This document shows, piece after piece, positions 1 to 9,063 of a DNA stretch of 64,000 bases. Where the stretch lies: assembly GCF_024170285.1 (NCBI RefSeq), contig NZ_JALJXV010000006.1:1-64000 (forward strand), written 5' to 3'. Position numbers and translations under genes: made by a program. The notes beneath the pieces were generated by a model. It had not been told where the DNA came from. It ran no database searches and saw only the letters and a list, made by a program, of their open reading frames with translations. Source of the stretch: Natronocella acetinitrilica. Its GTDB lineage: Bacteria > Pseudomonadota > Gammaproteobacteria > Nitrococcales > Aquisalimonadaceae. The number at the start of each line of letters is the position of its first letter. The first letter of the stretch is position 1.

Positions 1-40
1 TCGCTTGGGGATTTGACGCCTGCCGAATACCGGCAGTTAA

Positions 41-1426
41 ACCAACCGGAAACCTCTAGTTTCGGATGGGCCTAAACACGGGAAGTCGACACTCGTCGCC
101 CTCAACGTCTTCGCCGGCCGCAGCCCGCTGCGGCTGGCGCGCGCGCGGCTGCGAGAGCGTTTGCTCGAGGCTGCGAGACTCGCCGAGGGTGGCGATCCGG
201 GCCCGACCAACCGACTGCTCCAGGACGGCAATGCGGCGGCTGAAAAGTACATCAAGATGGCGGGATTGCTCGCTCAGGTTTCGCACGAAGAGCAAGCGCG
301 GCTCGAGGCCGAGCTGACGGCGAGCTTCAAGCTGGTTGCGACCGCTCAGGCGGCTGTTGCGGTGGGCCGGCCCGAGCCCGAACTCGCACCTGCGCTGCGC
401 CGGATGGCCGAGGGAGCAGCGCCGTCTCTGCCCGCAGGTGAAGGACCGGTTGCCGCGGCCGCCCGCTCCTTCGCCGCCGCCCGGGAGGCGGTTCCACCAA
501 CAGCACCAGCAGCGTCCGAGCCAAAGGATTCATTTCTGAAGCCGGATGCTTTCGAGAATCCTGTATACACCCGCTTTGCGCTCAAGGTGCTGCTCGCCGT
601 CTTTCTGACCTACGCCCTGTACACCAGCATTGGTCTGTTCGAGATTCACACGGCGATGGTCACCTGTTTCGTCGTCGCGCTCGGCACCTCCGGCGAGACC
701 TTCCACAAGAGTACCCTGCGCATTATCGGCTGCCTGATCGGCGCGGCCATGGGAGCCTTCGCGGTGTATTTCGTGATGCCGCACCTGTGGGACCCCGGAC
801 ACCTCTTCCTGCTCATTGCCATGGGCAGTCTGATCGCGGGCTGGGTGGCCACCGGATCATACCGCGTGCAGTACGCGGGCTTTCAGATAGCCCTCGCCTT
901 TTTCATTTGCGTTCTGCCCGGATCACCCATGGACTTCGGTCCCAACTACGATCTCTCGGATGCGGGCTACCGCGTGCTCGGCATACTCGTGGGAATCAGC
1001 ATCATGGGGCTGGTCTTCTCGTCGCTCTGGCCGGAGCGCGCCAGTGACACGCGCGACCAGGAGACAGAAGCCGCGATTGAGGCAATAGCCGAAGTGCTCC
1101 GGGGTGAGAATCGCCTTGAGTCCGTTCACCGGCATATCGGTGCTGCACGCCACGCCCAGGAGGTCATGCGCTTCGAGTGGCCCACGCCCCTCGCCGGCGC
1201 ACAGACAGGGGCCACCAGACGACTCGCCACCGTCGGGGAGCTGGCGCGGTTGCTGCCGCTGCTCGGTGGGATGAACACTACGGGACTCGCCGCCACCCTT
1301 GAGGCATCAGTCGACCACAGACCGTCAGACCCGGACGAAGCCATCGACTCGGGTGACGCCATACACGACCGCGCACGAGTTCTGGCCGGAATCCTGACAG
1401 GGGAAGGGAAAGCCAATGGGAATTGA
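41..1426 (+). CDS. FUSC-family (MdtO-like) efflux protein, C-terminal half; 5' end missing or disrupted
   Basis: This is an inner-membrane protein of the fusaric-acid-resistance (FUSC) family, which exports aromatic acids and drugs together with a membrane-fusion and an outer-membrane partner. After a helical, Ala-rich soluble stretch comes DAFENPVYTRFALK, the usual entry to the second FUSC membrane domain, then about five hydrophobic helices and a short cytoplasmic tail. The frame is open from base 41 but has stops at 14-16 and 38-40. The first usable start is TTG at 161, yet family-like sequence (RSPLRLARARL) begins before it. Full MdtO proteins are about 650-700 residues, so the first membrane domain is absent here: either the gene is broken or an upstream frameshift separates the halves. 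The outer-membrane gene follows with an 11-base overlap, matching mdtO-mdtP order; mdtN would lie upstream of the window. Confidence 0.75.
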   Translation, partial: TNRKPLVSDGPKHGKSTLVALNVFAGRSPLRLARARLRERLLEAARLAEGGDPGPTNRLLQDGNAAAEKYIKMAGLLAQVSHEEQARLEAELTASFKLVATAQAAVAVGRPEPELAPALRRMAEGAAPSLPAGEGPVAAAARSFAAAREAVPPTAPAASEPKDSFLKPDAFENPVYTRFALKVLLAVFLTYALYTSIGLFEIHTAMVTCFVVALGTSGETFHKSTLRIIGCLIGAAMGAFAVYFVMPHLWDPGHLFLLIAMGSLIAGWVATGSYRVQYAGFQIALAFFICVLPGSPMDFGPNYDLSDAGYRVLGILVGISIMGLVFSSLWPERASDTRDQETEAAIEAIAEVLRGENRLESVHRHIGAARHAQEVMRFEWPTPLAGAQTGATRRLATVGELARLLPLLGGMNTTGLAATLEASVDHRPSDPDEAIDSGDAIHDRARVLAGILTGEGKANGN

Positions 1427-2957
1427 GCTTCATCGAATGGCACTTGTCGCGGCCTGTGCAATGGCAGTGGGCTGCACGCAGCAGGCCACCCACATGACCT
1501 CTCCCGACCCCTCGACACCGGTGGAAACTGCGCGAACGGAAACCGGTGCATCGGACTTCTCGCTTCCCGCCGATCCATCACCGTCAGAGGATCCGGCACC
1601 CGCACTCGTGCGCCGGCAACAGCCGACCGAGTGGCCGATCGACATCGATCCCGAACGGAGCTACACCCTCGCCGAGCTTATCGATATTGCACAGCGCACC
1701 AAGCCGGCGACCCGGGCCGCATGGCTACGCGCTCGTGAAGCCGCTCTTTCGGTGGATGTCGTCGAGTCCACGTATCTGCCGCAACTGTCCGCCAACGTGC
1801 TCGCGGGCGGTGCAAGGATGTCGCAGTTCGAATCGGACATTCCGGAGCTTGGAATCGGGTCGGGGACATTGACCGCAACCGGATATCAGGTGGTACCCAG
1901 TCTTGCGGTGGAATGGCTGCTGTTCGACTTCGGCAGGCGCGATGCCGCCATGGAGATCGCGGAACAGACAGCCATCGCCAGCAATATCGCCTTTCACGGC
2001 ACCCACCAACGAGTCATATTCGAGGTGAGTCAAGCCTATTTTCAGTTCTCTGCCGCACGGGCGGAAACCCACATCGACCAGGAACGACTGGAGGACGCCC
2101 GAACCCTGCTCAGGGTCGCTGAGGGCAGGCTTGAGGAGGGCCTGGCGATCAATGTCGAGGTGGCTCAGGCCCGGCAAATCGAGGCCCGAGCACAGTTCGA
2201 CCTGACAGTGGCCGAGCGGCGGGAAGAAAGAACCCGGTCGGCGCTGATGCATGCCATGGGACTGTCATCCACGACCCCGATCCGGGTAGCGGATCTCACC
2301 GATCGGCAGCTGCCGGCAGAGGTACCGATACCGCTCGACGAATTGATCGAGGTCTCTCTGACCCGGCGGCCCGATATTCGGACCGCTTTGGCCCGCGTGC
2401 GGGCGACCCGATCCGAAGTGGATCTCGTGGCAGCTGAGTCTCGACCGAGGATCGCGGCTGTCGCCGAGGTCGGACGGGTGATGGGGCGCTTCAACCTGAG
2501 TGACAGCCGCTTCGGCGGGCAAGCCTCGATGAATCGAGCATATGACGAGGGCGTGGCCGGAATCCTTTTCACGATGCCCCTGTTTGACGGTGGGCGCCGC
2601 CGGACCCGGGAGGCCCAGGCGCGACTGCAAGCGGAAGCCGCCGAAGAGGATCTTGTGGAAATCCGCAATGTGGCCGCCCAGGAAATCGTCGATGCATACA
2701 GCCTGCTGCATAGCAGTCTGGCCGCCTACACAGCCTCCGGCCCACTGCTCGACGCCGGGCAGGAAACCTACGAAACGGCCCTCGGACTCTACGAGAACGG
2801 ATTGACGACGCTGGCCGAGGTGAGTCAGTCAAAGATCGCGCTGAACGACGCACGACTCCTCCGCGAGCAAGCCTTTGCCGATACGTTTGCCGCCGCTACG
2901 GCCCTTGCCTTTGCCACTGGCCAGCTCACAAACCGCGATGTTCCGGCCGAATTCTGA
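1416..2957 (+). CDS. Outer-membrane efflux lipoprotein (TolC/OprM/MdtP type)
   Basis: Outer-membrane factor of a tripartite efflux pump, forming the exit duct for the upstream FUSC protein. The 513-residue product starts with a lipoprotein signal ending AVGC (Cys about residue 20), then a Ser/Pro-rich linker and two repeated OEP units of long coiled-coil helices (for example RLEEGLAINVEVAQARQ and LYENGLTTLAEVSQSKIALN) separated by beta-strand segments, the classic OEP duplication. The start ATG at 1416 overlaps the FUSC stop. Family length fits. It could also serve the RND pump at 9-13 kb, which has no outer-membrane gene of its own; that is inference. Confidence 0.9.
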   Translation: MGIELHRMALVAACAMAVGCTQQATHMTSPDPSTPVETARTETGASDFSLPADPSPSEDPAPALVRRQQPTEWPIDIDPERSYTLAELIDIAQRTKPATRAAWLRAREAALSVDVVESTYLPQLSANVLAGGARMSQFESDIPELGIGSGTLTATGYQVVPSLAVEWLLFDFGRRDAAMEIAEQTAIASNIAFHGTHQRVIFEVSQAYFQFSAARAETHIDQERLEDARTLLRVAEGRLEEGLAINVEVAQARQIEARAQFDLTVAERREERTRSALMHAMGLSSTTPIRVADLTDRQLPAEVPIPLDELIEVSLTRRPDIRTALARVRATRSEVDLVAAESRPRIAAVAEVGRVMGRFNLSDSRFGGQASMNRAYDEGVAGILFTMPLFDGGRRRTREAQARLQAEAAEEDLVEIRNVAAQEIVDAYSLLHSSLAAYTASGPLLDAGQETYETALGLYENGLTTLAEVSQSKIALNDARLLREQAFADTFAAATALAFATGQLTNRDVPAEF

Positions 2958-2967
2958 CAGTGCTCTC

Positions 2968-3686
2968 ATGAGCATTCGGCGCGGGCGCATTGGGCGAGCC
3001 ATCACTTCGCGTTGGACCTTACTGGTCCCCTTCGTGGCCCTTTCGTTCGCCGGGGCAGTTGCCTTGATGGGCGCCAACCCAGCCTCACTGTGGCTGGCGG
3101 CGCCAGCCATTGGGTTGCTCCTGGGCGCAGTATTCTCCTCGGTGCATCATGCTGAAACTATCGCGTTGCGCCTCGGCGACCCGTTTGGTGCCGTGGTGCT
3201 GGCCGTTGCGGTCACTGTCATTGAAGTTGCCCTGATTTTGACGGTGGTGCTCAATGCCCCACCGGGTATCATCACCATTGCCCGCGATACCGTGTTTGCC
3301 GCCATCATGATCACGCTCAACGGCATCGTCGGACTGAGTCTGCTCGTCGGCGGGCTGCGCTATCGAGAACAGGAGTTCCGCGCAAGAGGGGCGACGGCGG
3401 CTCTGGGCTTGCTGGGTACGGTGGCCGTACTTGCACTGGTCTTACCGGACTTTACCGTATCAGCGCCCTGGCCAGCATCTGCCTGACCATTCCCTGCGTG
3501 GCTTTACTGACCTTGATCTTGAACAAACCGCTGGCACTCGGGCTGGACGCTGAACACATCGTATTACTTGTACTTTCCCTGTTCATGGCCACCATCACCC
3601 TGGCCATGGGTCGGACCACCGTGCTCCAGGGTGCGATCCACCTGGTGATATTTGCTGCATTCCTGACGATCTCGGGCATACCCTGA
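2968..3686 (+). pseudogene. chaA: Calcium/proton antiporter ChaA, internally deleted and frameshifted
   Basis: ChaA exchanges Ca2+, Na+ or K+ for protons across the inner membrane using two homologous Na_Ca_ex domains (366 residues in E. coli). Here the first frame from ATG 2968 carries the N-terminal half (HHAETIALRLGDPFG, VIEVALILTVVL) and stops at 3484-3486 just after DFTVSAP. The next frame, readable from about 3459 to 3686, carries only the end of the second domain (SALASICLTIP, GLDAEHIVLL, MGRTTVLQGAIHL). About 125 residues of the middle, including most of the second ion-binding motif, are missing, and the reading frame shifts at the join. The shared word AGCGCC at the join suggests a deletion between short direct repeats (inference). 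Function is almost certainly lost. Confidence 0.85.
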
Positions 3687-3720
3687 AAATGCTCCAATGA
3701 CCAGTAATGGAGTCCATCAA

Positions 3721-4404
3721 ATGAAACAGTTCTGGTTGGTGATAACAGTGGCGTTCCTGGTGGCCTGCACCGGCCAGCAGGCGCAGAACCCGCCCACGGA
3801 AGTCGAGGTCACTGGCAGCGCACAGGACACGAATTCGGGACCACTGGCTGGAGAATGGCACTCTTTCCAGTGCGGTGATGTGGCCGTGGACGCGGCCTTC
3901 GAGACCGACGGTCAGGTATCCCTGTCCTTGCCCTGGGGCAGGGTCGAACTGTATGAGGTGCCCGCAGCGTCGGGGGCCCGATTCGACGACGGTGACATCG
4001 AATTCTGGACCCGGGGTTCCGATCAGGCACGACTGACCACGGCTGGCACTGAAAGCATCGATTGTTCGCCGCGCGACAGCTTGTCTCCCTGGACCCGGGC
4101 CATGCTCCAGGGTGTCGATTTCAGGGCGGTGGGTAACGAGCCGGGCTGGCACGTCGAGGTCATTGAAGAAGAGATGCTGATGATCCTGACCCGGGACCAT
4201 GGCGCCCTTCACCAGGTCTTCGAGGACATCGAGGTGTTGGCCGATCAAGCGGGCTATCGCGCTGAATCCGGTGGTAAGGACGTCGTAGTCACGCTCGATT
4301 CCGCGCCTTGTCAGGACACCAATGTTGGATGGACATTCCCGCTCACAGTCAGTCTGGGGATCAACGGGCAGACACTTCAGGCCTGCGGACGTTTTCTGCG
4401 CTGA
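3721..4404 (+). CDS. Lipoprotein with MliC-like lysozyme-inhibitor domain and COG3650-like domain
   Basis: Predicted 227-residue lipoprotein: MKQFWLVITVAFLVAC is a textbook signal with lipobox LVAC (Cys 16). Residues about 45-115 resemble MliC (FQCGD, SGARFDDGDIEFWTRG, then DQARL), a fold that inhibits C-type lysozyme. The C-terminal part from FRAVGNEPGW resembles an uncharacterised periplasmic domain (COG3650-like) often joined to MliC. ATG 3721 is chosen over 3697 because the signal peptide begins there. It stands alone between chaA and the convergent patatin gene. A role in protecting peptidoglycan from lysozyme is inferred from the family. Confidence 0.75.
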   Translation: MKQFWLVITVAFLVACTGQQAQNPPTEVEVTGSAQDTNSGPLAGEWHSFQCGDVAVDAAFETDGQVSLSLPWGRVELYEVPAASGARFDDGDIEFWTRGSDQARLTTAGTESIDCSPRDSLSPWTRAMLQGVDFRAVGNEPGWHVEVIEEEMLMILTRDHGALHQVFEDIEVLADQAGYRAESGGKDVVVTLDSAPCQDTNVGWTFPLTVSLGINGQTLQACGRFLR

Positions 4405-4460
4405 ACCCACCGCCTTGCCGGGCGTCTATGGCAACGCGGAACCGATCGATCAGCGCCGCC

Positions 4461-5969
4461 TCAAGGCGGTCCGTCGTAATCGGAATTCTCGTCGTTCAGA
4501 TCAGACCCTTGACGAATGTCACCCACCGTAGTCTGGATGGCTGCGTTCTTGCGGACCGCTTCACGTCCAGCGTTGATCACCAGGTCAACCTGCTCCTCCG
4601 TCAGTACCAGCCGTGTGGGTATCTGATTCAACCGACTCTGCATCGATGGCTCAATGTCGCGAAAAGAAAGCAGTTCGACCGCGATCTGGACATCCGAACA
4701 GTTCCAGCCATCGAGCGACCCACGATGCTCGCGCACCTGCTCCTCAGTCAGACCGCAGCGGAATCTGATGATGTCCTGCTGCCAGTCTCTGACAGCCAGG
4801 CCGAGAGCATCGAACCCCTTCCGAACCGAGGCTGCGATGGTGGCGTTGGTTAGCGCAGGCGCGATCTCCCGCAGCCTGGGGCTTCGGTCGATCATCACCC
4901 AGGCGGGTTTCGGTGCCTTGCCTGCATCCGCCACAATGAACAGCAGCCTCTCAAGGTTTACCGCCTGCACTTCCGTGAGTGGACCATAGGGTGTCTCTGC
5001 ACTTGCCCGAGCCAGCGCGAGACCCGTTATGCCGATGTTATCGGTAATGCCCCCATCAAGGATACGAATCAGCGTCAGGCTGTTGTCGCCCCGGTAAGAC
5101 TCCAGGGCGCGGGCGTAAGCATTCAAGCGCAAGGGTGCATGCGGATCCGTCAGCGCGCGCGCCTTCCAACTGGGTGTCTGGTAGTCGCAGTCCGGTCCGT
5201 ATGCCCTGACGTCGATTGGCGAAAATGCCACCGGAAGAGCGGCTGACGCCGCAACAGCATCGGCAATCCGAACTTGATCGAGATCGCTGCATAATGCAGC
5301 AAAGGTCTCGTGGGTGAACAGGAAAGGTACCCCATGAGAGATGTCTGTGGCGTTCAGCCAGAGAAGCGGGGCGAGGTCAGAGTCGAACGCGGAAAAGGTT
5401 GCCCCATGAAAGAGTTCGTCATCAAGCCACTTGGCGAAACCATCGCGATCATTCATGCCTCCACCCAGAGCCCGCACTAAGTTTGCAGGAGAAGCCAACG
5501 AGGTATGCAAGCTCTGTTCGATATCCTGTAGCAGAAAGCGCTCGCGAAAATGATGAAATTCATCAGGGCCTCGAAAAGCAAAATAAGCCGCTGCCACCGC
5601 GCCGCCTGACGTGCCTGACACCATTCGAATGCTGTCTGATACCGTCCTTTTTCGTGGGATCTCGTCGATACTGATCGCATCCAATTCCGACATGATCCCG
5701 TAGGCGAATGCTGCTGCTCTTGTTCCGCCACCGGAAAAGGCAACGCCGACAATCAGGGAACCGTCGTCCCCGTAATCATTGATAAAACGCGCCGTTTCCT
5801 GGGTCGAGCCGGAAGCGGGCTCATTGATAGGGCCCACATTTCTTGCTGTGCATGCGGTGAGTGCTAACGCCAGAATCAAGCCCAGCAGCAAGTTGCACGT
5901 GAACTGGGGCAGAAAGCGTTCCCACGCGTAGCGTTCGGAGACGTTGATTGCTGCGGCGCAGTTACTCAT
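4461..5969 (-). CDS. Patatin-like phospholipase lipoprotein
   Basis: Patatin-family serine lipase/esterase (Ser-Asp dyad). The 502-residue protein has an N-terminal membrane segment ending LTAC (Cys about 40), a likely lipobox, so it is probably anchored to a membrane from the outside. The oxyanion loop is SGGGTRA (about residue 78), the nucleophile elbow GTSGG (about 117), and the catalytic Asp is in DGGITDN. ATG at 5969 is preceded by GAGAGG at good spacing; the longer frame to 6056 would run into the upstream dehydrogenase. It lies 52 bases after that gene on the same strand and may be cotranscribed. Substrate unknown. Confidence 0.85.
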   Translation of the reverse strand: MSNCAAAINVSERYAWERFLPQFTCNLLLGLILALALTACTARNVGPINEPASGSTQETARFINDYGDDGSLIVGVAFSGGGTRAAAFAYGIMSELDAISIDEIPRKRTVSDSIRMVSGTSGGAVAAAYFAFRGPDEFHHFRERFLLQDIEQSLHTSLASPANLVRALGGGMNDRDGFAKWLDDELFHGATFSAFDSDLAPLLWLNATDISHGVPFLFTHETFAALCSDLDQVRIADAVAASAALPVAFSPIDVRAYGPDCDYQTPSWKARALTDPHAPLRLNAYARALESYRGDNSLTLIRILDGGITDNIGITGLALARASAETPYGPLTEVQAVNLERLLFIVADAGKAPKPAWVMIDRSPRLREIAPALTNATIAASVRKGFDALGLAVRDWQQDIIRFRCGLTEEQVREHRGSLDGWNCSDVQIAVELLSFRDIEPSMQSRLNQIPTRLVLTEEQVDLVINAGREAVRKNAAIQTTVGDIRQGSDLNDENSDYDGPP

Positions 5970-6021
5970 GATGCCTCTCAGTGTCTCTCTAACGCAGCGG
6001 CGTGAATACTTCAGCGCTTCC

Positions 6022-6951
6022 CTAAGGCTCATCGGCGGCGAGCTGCTTGCCTGCACGACGGGTCTCCGCCGCTACCACCTGGGCGGCACTGCGGAGTTGC
6101 TCAAGCTCCTGTTGCGACAACCGGGGGCGCAGCACGCGACGCACGCCGCCAGCCCCGATCACTGCGGGAACGCTCAGGCAGACGTCACTGATGCCGAAGT
6201 AGTCCCGCAGGCGGATGCTCACCGGGATAGTGCGACGGCTGTCCTGCACAATGGCTTCGATAATGAGGGCAGTGGCCATGGCCACTGCAAAATTGGTGTA
6301 GCCCTTGTTCTGCAATACGCGATAGCCGGCCTGCAGCACCTGTTCATAGGCCGCCCGGGTGGCGGCGTGATCGCCCAGGTACTCCCCGCCAGCCTGTGCC
6401 ATGGCGAGCACTGGGAACTGCGCCTCGCCATGTTCGCCGAGGATGTACGCTCGAACGTCGTCCGGGTGAATATCCACCGCATTGGAGAGCATGCTGCGAA
6501 AGCGGGCTGAGTCCACCAGTGTTCCCGTCCCAAGCACCCGCCCGGCGGGATAGCCCGTTAGTCGCACTGCGTGCCAGACCAGAACATCCACCGGATTGGA
6601 CAGCATGATCAGGCAGGCCTTGGGGCTCAGCTCTGCAAGCCGCGGCAACAGCGACTCCAGCACCCCCACGTTGGCGGGACCGAGCAACCGCCGGTCGCTG
6701 GCACCGTCAGGCAGGCTGGCGGAGGCGCAGAACGCGAGAATGTCCGATCCGGCGGTGGCATCCAGATCGCCGGCACGGATGCGGGTGAACCAGGGTGTGA
6801 ACGAGGCGGCATGTTCCAGGTCGTAGGCATCGCCAAGCGCGACCTCGGGGCGGCGGTTGTACAGCACCAGTTCGTCACAGAGACCGCGCTGCACCAGGGT
6901 GTAGGCGAGTGTGGAGCCCACGCGGCCCAGCCCGATGACGGATACTTTCAT
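6022..6951 (-). CDS. L-lactate dehydrogenase-like NAD-dependent 2-hydroxyacid dehydrogenase
   Basis: LDH/MDH superfamily enzyme (309 aa) that interconverts a 2-keto acid and an L-2-hydroxy acid with NAD. Visible: Rossmann start VIGLGRVGSTLA, the loop motif GTGTLVDSARFR, which is LDH-type rather than MDH-type, and the catalytic His in ILGEHGEAQFP. The substrate loop (SASLPDGASDRRLL) differs from ordinary LDH, so the preferred keto acid is uncertain. GAGGG lies six bases before ATG 6951. It is divergent from the TRAP binding protein at 7173, suggesting use of an imported organic acid (inference). Confidence 0.8.
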   Translation of the reverse strand: MKVSVIGLGRVGSTLAYTLVQRGLCDELVLYNRRPEVALGDAYDLEHAASFTPWFTRIRAGDLDATAGSDILAFCASASLPDGASDRRLLGPANVGVLESLLPRLAELSPKACLIMLSNPVDVLVWHAVRLTGYPAGRVLGTGTLVDSARFRSMLSNAVDIHPDDVRAYILGEHGEAQFPVLAMAQAGGEYLGDHAATRAAYEQVLQAGYRVLQNKGYTNFAVAMATALIIEAIVQDSRRTIPVSIRLRDYFGISDVCLSVPAVIGAGGVRRVLRPRLSQQELEQLRSAAQVVAAETRRAGKQLAADEP

Positions 6952-7083
6952 TGCATGCCCTCGAATGCCCTTTTTCGGTCAGCATACGATGGCGGCTGAG
7001 CGGCCACCAAACGCAGCGGATCCGAAGGCCATGTGCACGGATGGACCGTTGCGCCGAGTGGTGCCACAATCACCGCACGCGTT

Positions 7084-7100
7084 GAATGTTCTGGACATTC
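7084..7100. promoter_or_regulatory. Perfect inverted repeat in the divergent promoter region
   Basis: GAATGT, five bases, ACATTC. It sits 73 bases before the TRAP binding-protein start and 133 before the dehydrogenase start, in the only shared intergenic region, so it is a candidate operator. No regulator gene is adjacent. Confidence 0.4.
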
Positions 7101-7172
7101 GCGCAGCAATCTGGCGCGGACGATGGATAACGCCCGCCCCTGACGACAACGGAAAATCGAGGAGTGGAAGCA

Positions 7173-8261
7173 ATGAAGCGACGCAGATTTCTCACCGGGG
7201 CGGGTGCAGGCGCCACGGTTGCGGCCAGTACCGTGTTCTCCCCCCACGTATTTGCGCAGAACCGCCGGTTCCGCCTGGAAATGGTGACTTCCTGGCCGGA
7301 GGCGCTGACCAACCTGTATGGCACTGCGCAGTATTTCGCCAAGCGTATCGAGGAAATGACGGACGGTGACGTGACCGTTCGTACCTACCCCGCCGGTGCG
7401 CAGGTCTCGCCGTTCGAGGTTTACGATGCAGTCTCCAACGGTGCCTTCGAGTGCTGCCACACGGCACCCTACTACTTCATCGGCAAGACGCCGGCCCACG
7501 GCTTCTACACCGCAATCCCCTTCGGTCTGACCCTGCCGGAACAGGATTCCTGGATGATTGCCGGGAATGGTCAGGCCCTTTGGGACGAACTCAATGCCCG
7601 GGACAACATGATCGCCTATCCCGGCGGCAACACCGGTGCGCAGACTGGCGGCTGGTTCAACAAGGAGATCAACAGCCCCGACGATCTGCGCGGGCTGCGC
7701 ATGCGTTTCCCGGGGCATGGTGGCCGGGTCATGGCGGCGGCCGGCGTCAACATCCAGCAACTACCCGGCGGCGAAGTGTTCACCGCCATGGAGCGCGGAG
7801 TGCTGGACGCCGCAGAGTGGGTCGGTCCCTTTGATGACCAGATCCTTGGCATGCACCGCGTAGCCCGCTACTACTACATGCCGAGTTGGGCCGAGCCGAG
7901 CGCCATGCTGGGCTTCTACTTCAACCTGGACGTCTGGGGCGACATGCCGGACGATATCAAGCACCAGATCCGTGCGTGCTGCTACGAATCCAACGCCTGG
8001 ATGTCGGCGCAGTACCAGGCCAAGAACCCGGTCGCACTGACCGAGTTGGTGGAAGAGCACGGTATCGAGGTCAAGGACTTCCCCGAGTCCGTGATGGACG
8101 CCTTCCGCGAAGGCGCCCGGGTGGTACACGAAGAGGATATGGAAGCCTCCAGCATGTATCGCACCATCTACGAGGACTGGGCACAGCATCGGGATATCGT
8201 GCGCGGCTGGAATGCCCGCACCACCCATGCATACGAGCGTTTCCTGTACGACCACTCCTGA
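7173..8261 (+). CDS. dctP: TRAP transporter substrate-binding protein, DctP family, Tat-exported
   Basis: Periplasmic solute receptor (362 aa) of a TRAP transporter, resembling the keto-acid/lactate-binding TakP group. The start MKRRRFLTG contains a twin-arginine motif followed by a hydrophobic stretch and cleavage near VFAQ. Typical DctP features follow: WPEALTNLYGTAQYFAKRI, YPAGAQ, GGWFNKEI, LRGLRMRFPG and the receptor signature around FTAMERGVLDAAEWVGP. ATG 7173 is preferred over GTG 7164 because GGAG at 7161 is correctly spaced. No permease follows; dctQ and dctM lie 5 kb away on the other strand and are probable partners. Ligand likely a 2-keto or 2-hydroxy acid (inference from family and the divergent dehydrogenase). 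Confidence 0.9.
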   Translation: MKRRRFLTGAGAGATVAASTVFSPHVFAQNRRFRLEMVTSWPEALTNLYGTAQYFAKRIEEMTDGDVTVRTYPAGAQVSPFEVYDAVSNGAFECCHTAPYYFIGKTPAHGFYTAIPFGLTLPEQDSWMIAGNGQALWDELNARDNMIAYPGGNTGAQTGGWFNKEINSPDDLRGLRMRFPGHGGRVMAAAGVNIQQLPGGEVFTAMERGVLDAAEWVGPFDDQILGMHRVARYYYMPSWAEPSAMLGFYFNLDVWGDMPDDIKHQIRACCYESNAWMSAQYQAKNPVALTELVEEHGIEVKDFPESVMDAFREGARVVHEEDMEASSMYRTIYEDWAQHRDIVRGWNARTTHAYERFLYDHS

Positions 8262-8290
8262 TCACTGCGGAGTTCGGAGGATGACTCTTT

Positions 8291-8313
8291 GGGGGTGCCC
8301 TTGTGGCACCCCC
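8291..8313. terminator. Bidirectional intrinsic terminator
   Basis: Stem GGGGGTGCC / GGCACCCCC with a short loop, followed by GTTATTT, between the convergent TRAP binding protein and tetR genes. It has the form of a shared terminator, although the T-run is weak. Confidence 0.75.
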
Positions 8314-8314
8314 G

Positions 8315-8986
8315 TTATTTCCGGGCCGCGCTCTGCGCGCCGTAGGCACGGAGAAAAGTATCCACGGCTGCCGACACATGGGCGTGCAAGGCCTCTTCGT
8401 CCGGCACCGGGCGAATACCCATCCGCAACTCCTTGATCAGCATGCCCTGCCACATGCCCACCAGTTGATCGGAAGCCGACAGAATATCAGGCATCACCAG
8501 TAGCCCCTGCCGCTGCAGCGCCTCCAGTTGCTGGCATAACCAGTTGCAGACCGCCCAGGGACCGGCCTCGAAAAAGGCCTGAACCAGCTCGGGATGCTGC
8601 TGACCTTGAACGGCGATGACGCGCTCCACTGCGAGAACCTCCGGTCGCATGAGAAAACGCATCATGCCCATGCCGATACCGATCAGCGTGCTCCGCAGTC
8701 CCTCGGCATCCTCCGGCAACTGTGAAATCGACCGCCGCATCTGTGCCGTCTCACGACTGATCGCTTCACGGAATAGCGACTCCTTGTCGCCAAAGTGCCC
8801 GTAGACCGTGACCTTGGAAACATGCGCCTCCCGCGCAACCGCCTCAACACTCACACCATCGAAACCATGCTGGAAGAAGAGACGCACTGCCGCTGCAAGC
8901 ACGGCGTCGCGCTTGTCGGCATCCTTTGGGCGGCCTGCGCGGCGACGATTCGGTGAATTAGCGGTGGAATGTGTCTTTCTCGTCAT
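8315..8986 (-). CDS. TetR/AcrR-family transcriptional repressor of the adjacent RND pump
   Basis: A 223-residue TetR-type regulator. After a basic, Arg-rich N-terminus comes the helix-turn-helix AVRLFFQHGFDGVSVEAVAREAHVSKVTVYGHFGDKE split over residues about 35-70, then a helical ligand-binding domain with several Met residues. ATG 8986 (MTRKTHSTA) is preferred to the upstream start because 8987-9063 must hold the divergent promoter. Its position opposite the membrane-fusion gene strongly suggests it represses the pump and itself; the inducer is unknown. Confidence 0.88.
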   Translation of the reverse strand: MTRKTHSTANSPNRRRAGRPKDADKRDAVLAAAVRLFFQHGFDGVSVEAVAREAHVSKVTVYGHFGDKESLFREAISRETAQMRRSISQLPEDAEGLRSTLIGIGMGMMRFLMRPEVLAVERVIAVQGQQHPELVQAFFEAGPWAVCNWLCQQLEALQRQGLLVMPDILSASDQLVGMWQGMLIKELRMGIRPVPDEEALHAHVSAAVDTFLRAYGAQSAARK

Positions 8987-8994
8987 ATTTTTTC

Positions 8995-9041
8995 TTGAAC
9001 GCTGGCGTACACGTATTATCCTATCTGAACCCAATCGTTCA
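8995..9041 (+). promoter_or_regulatory. Candidate pump promoter with TetR-type operator
   Basis: A possible -35 TTGAAC (8995-9000) and -10 TATCCT (9017-9022) are 16 bases apart. Immediately downstream is the inverted repeat TGAAC-N6-GTTCA (9026-9041), well placed for repression by the divergent TetR protein. Inferred from position and symmetry only. Confidence 0.45.
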
Positions 9042-9063
9042 TTAATAAAGGCACGCGATCGTC

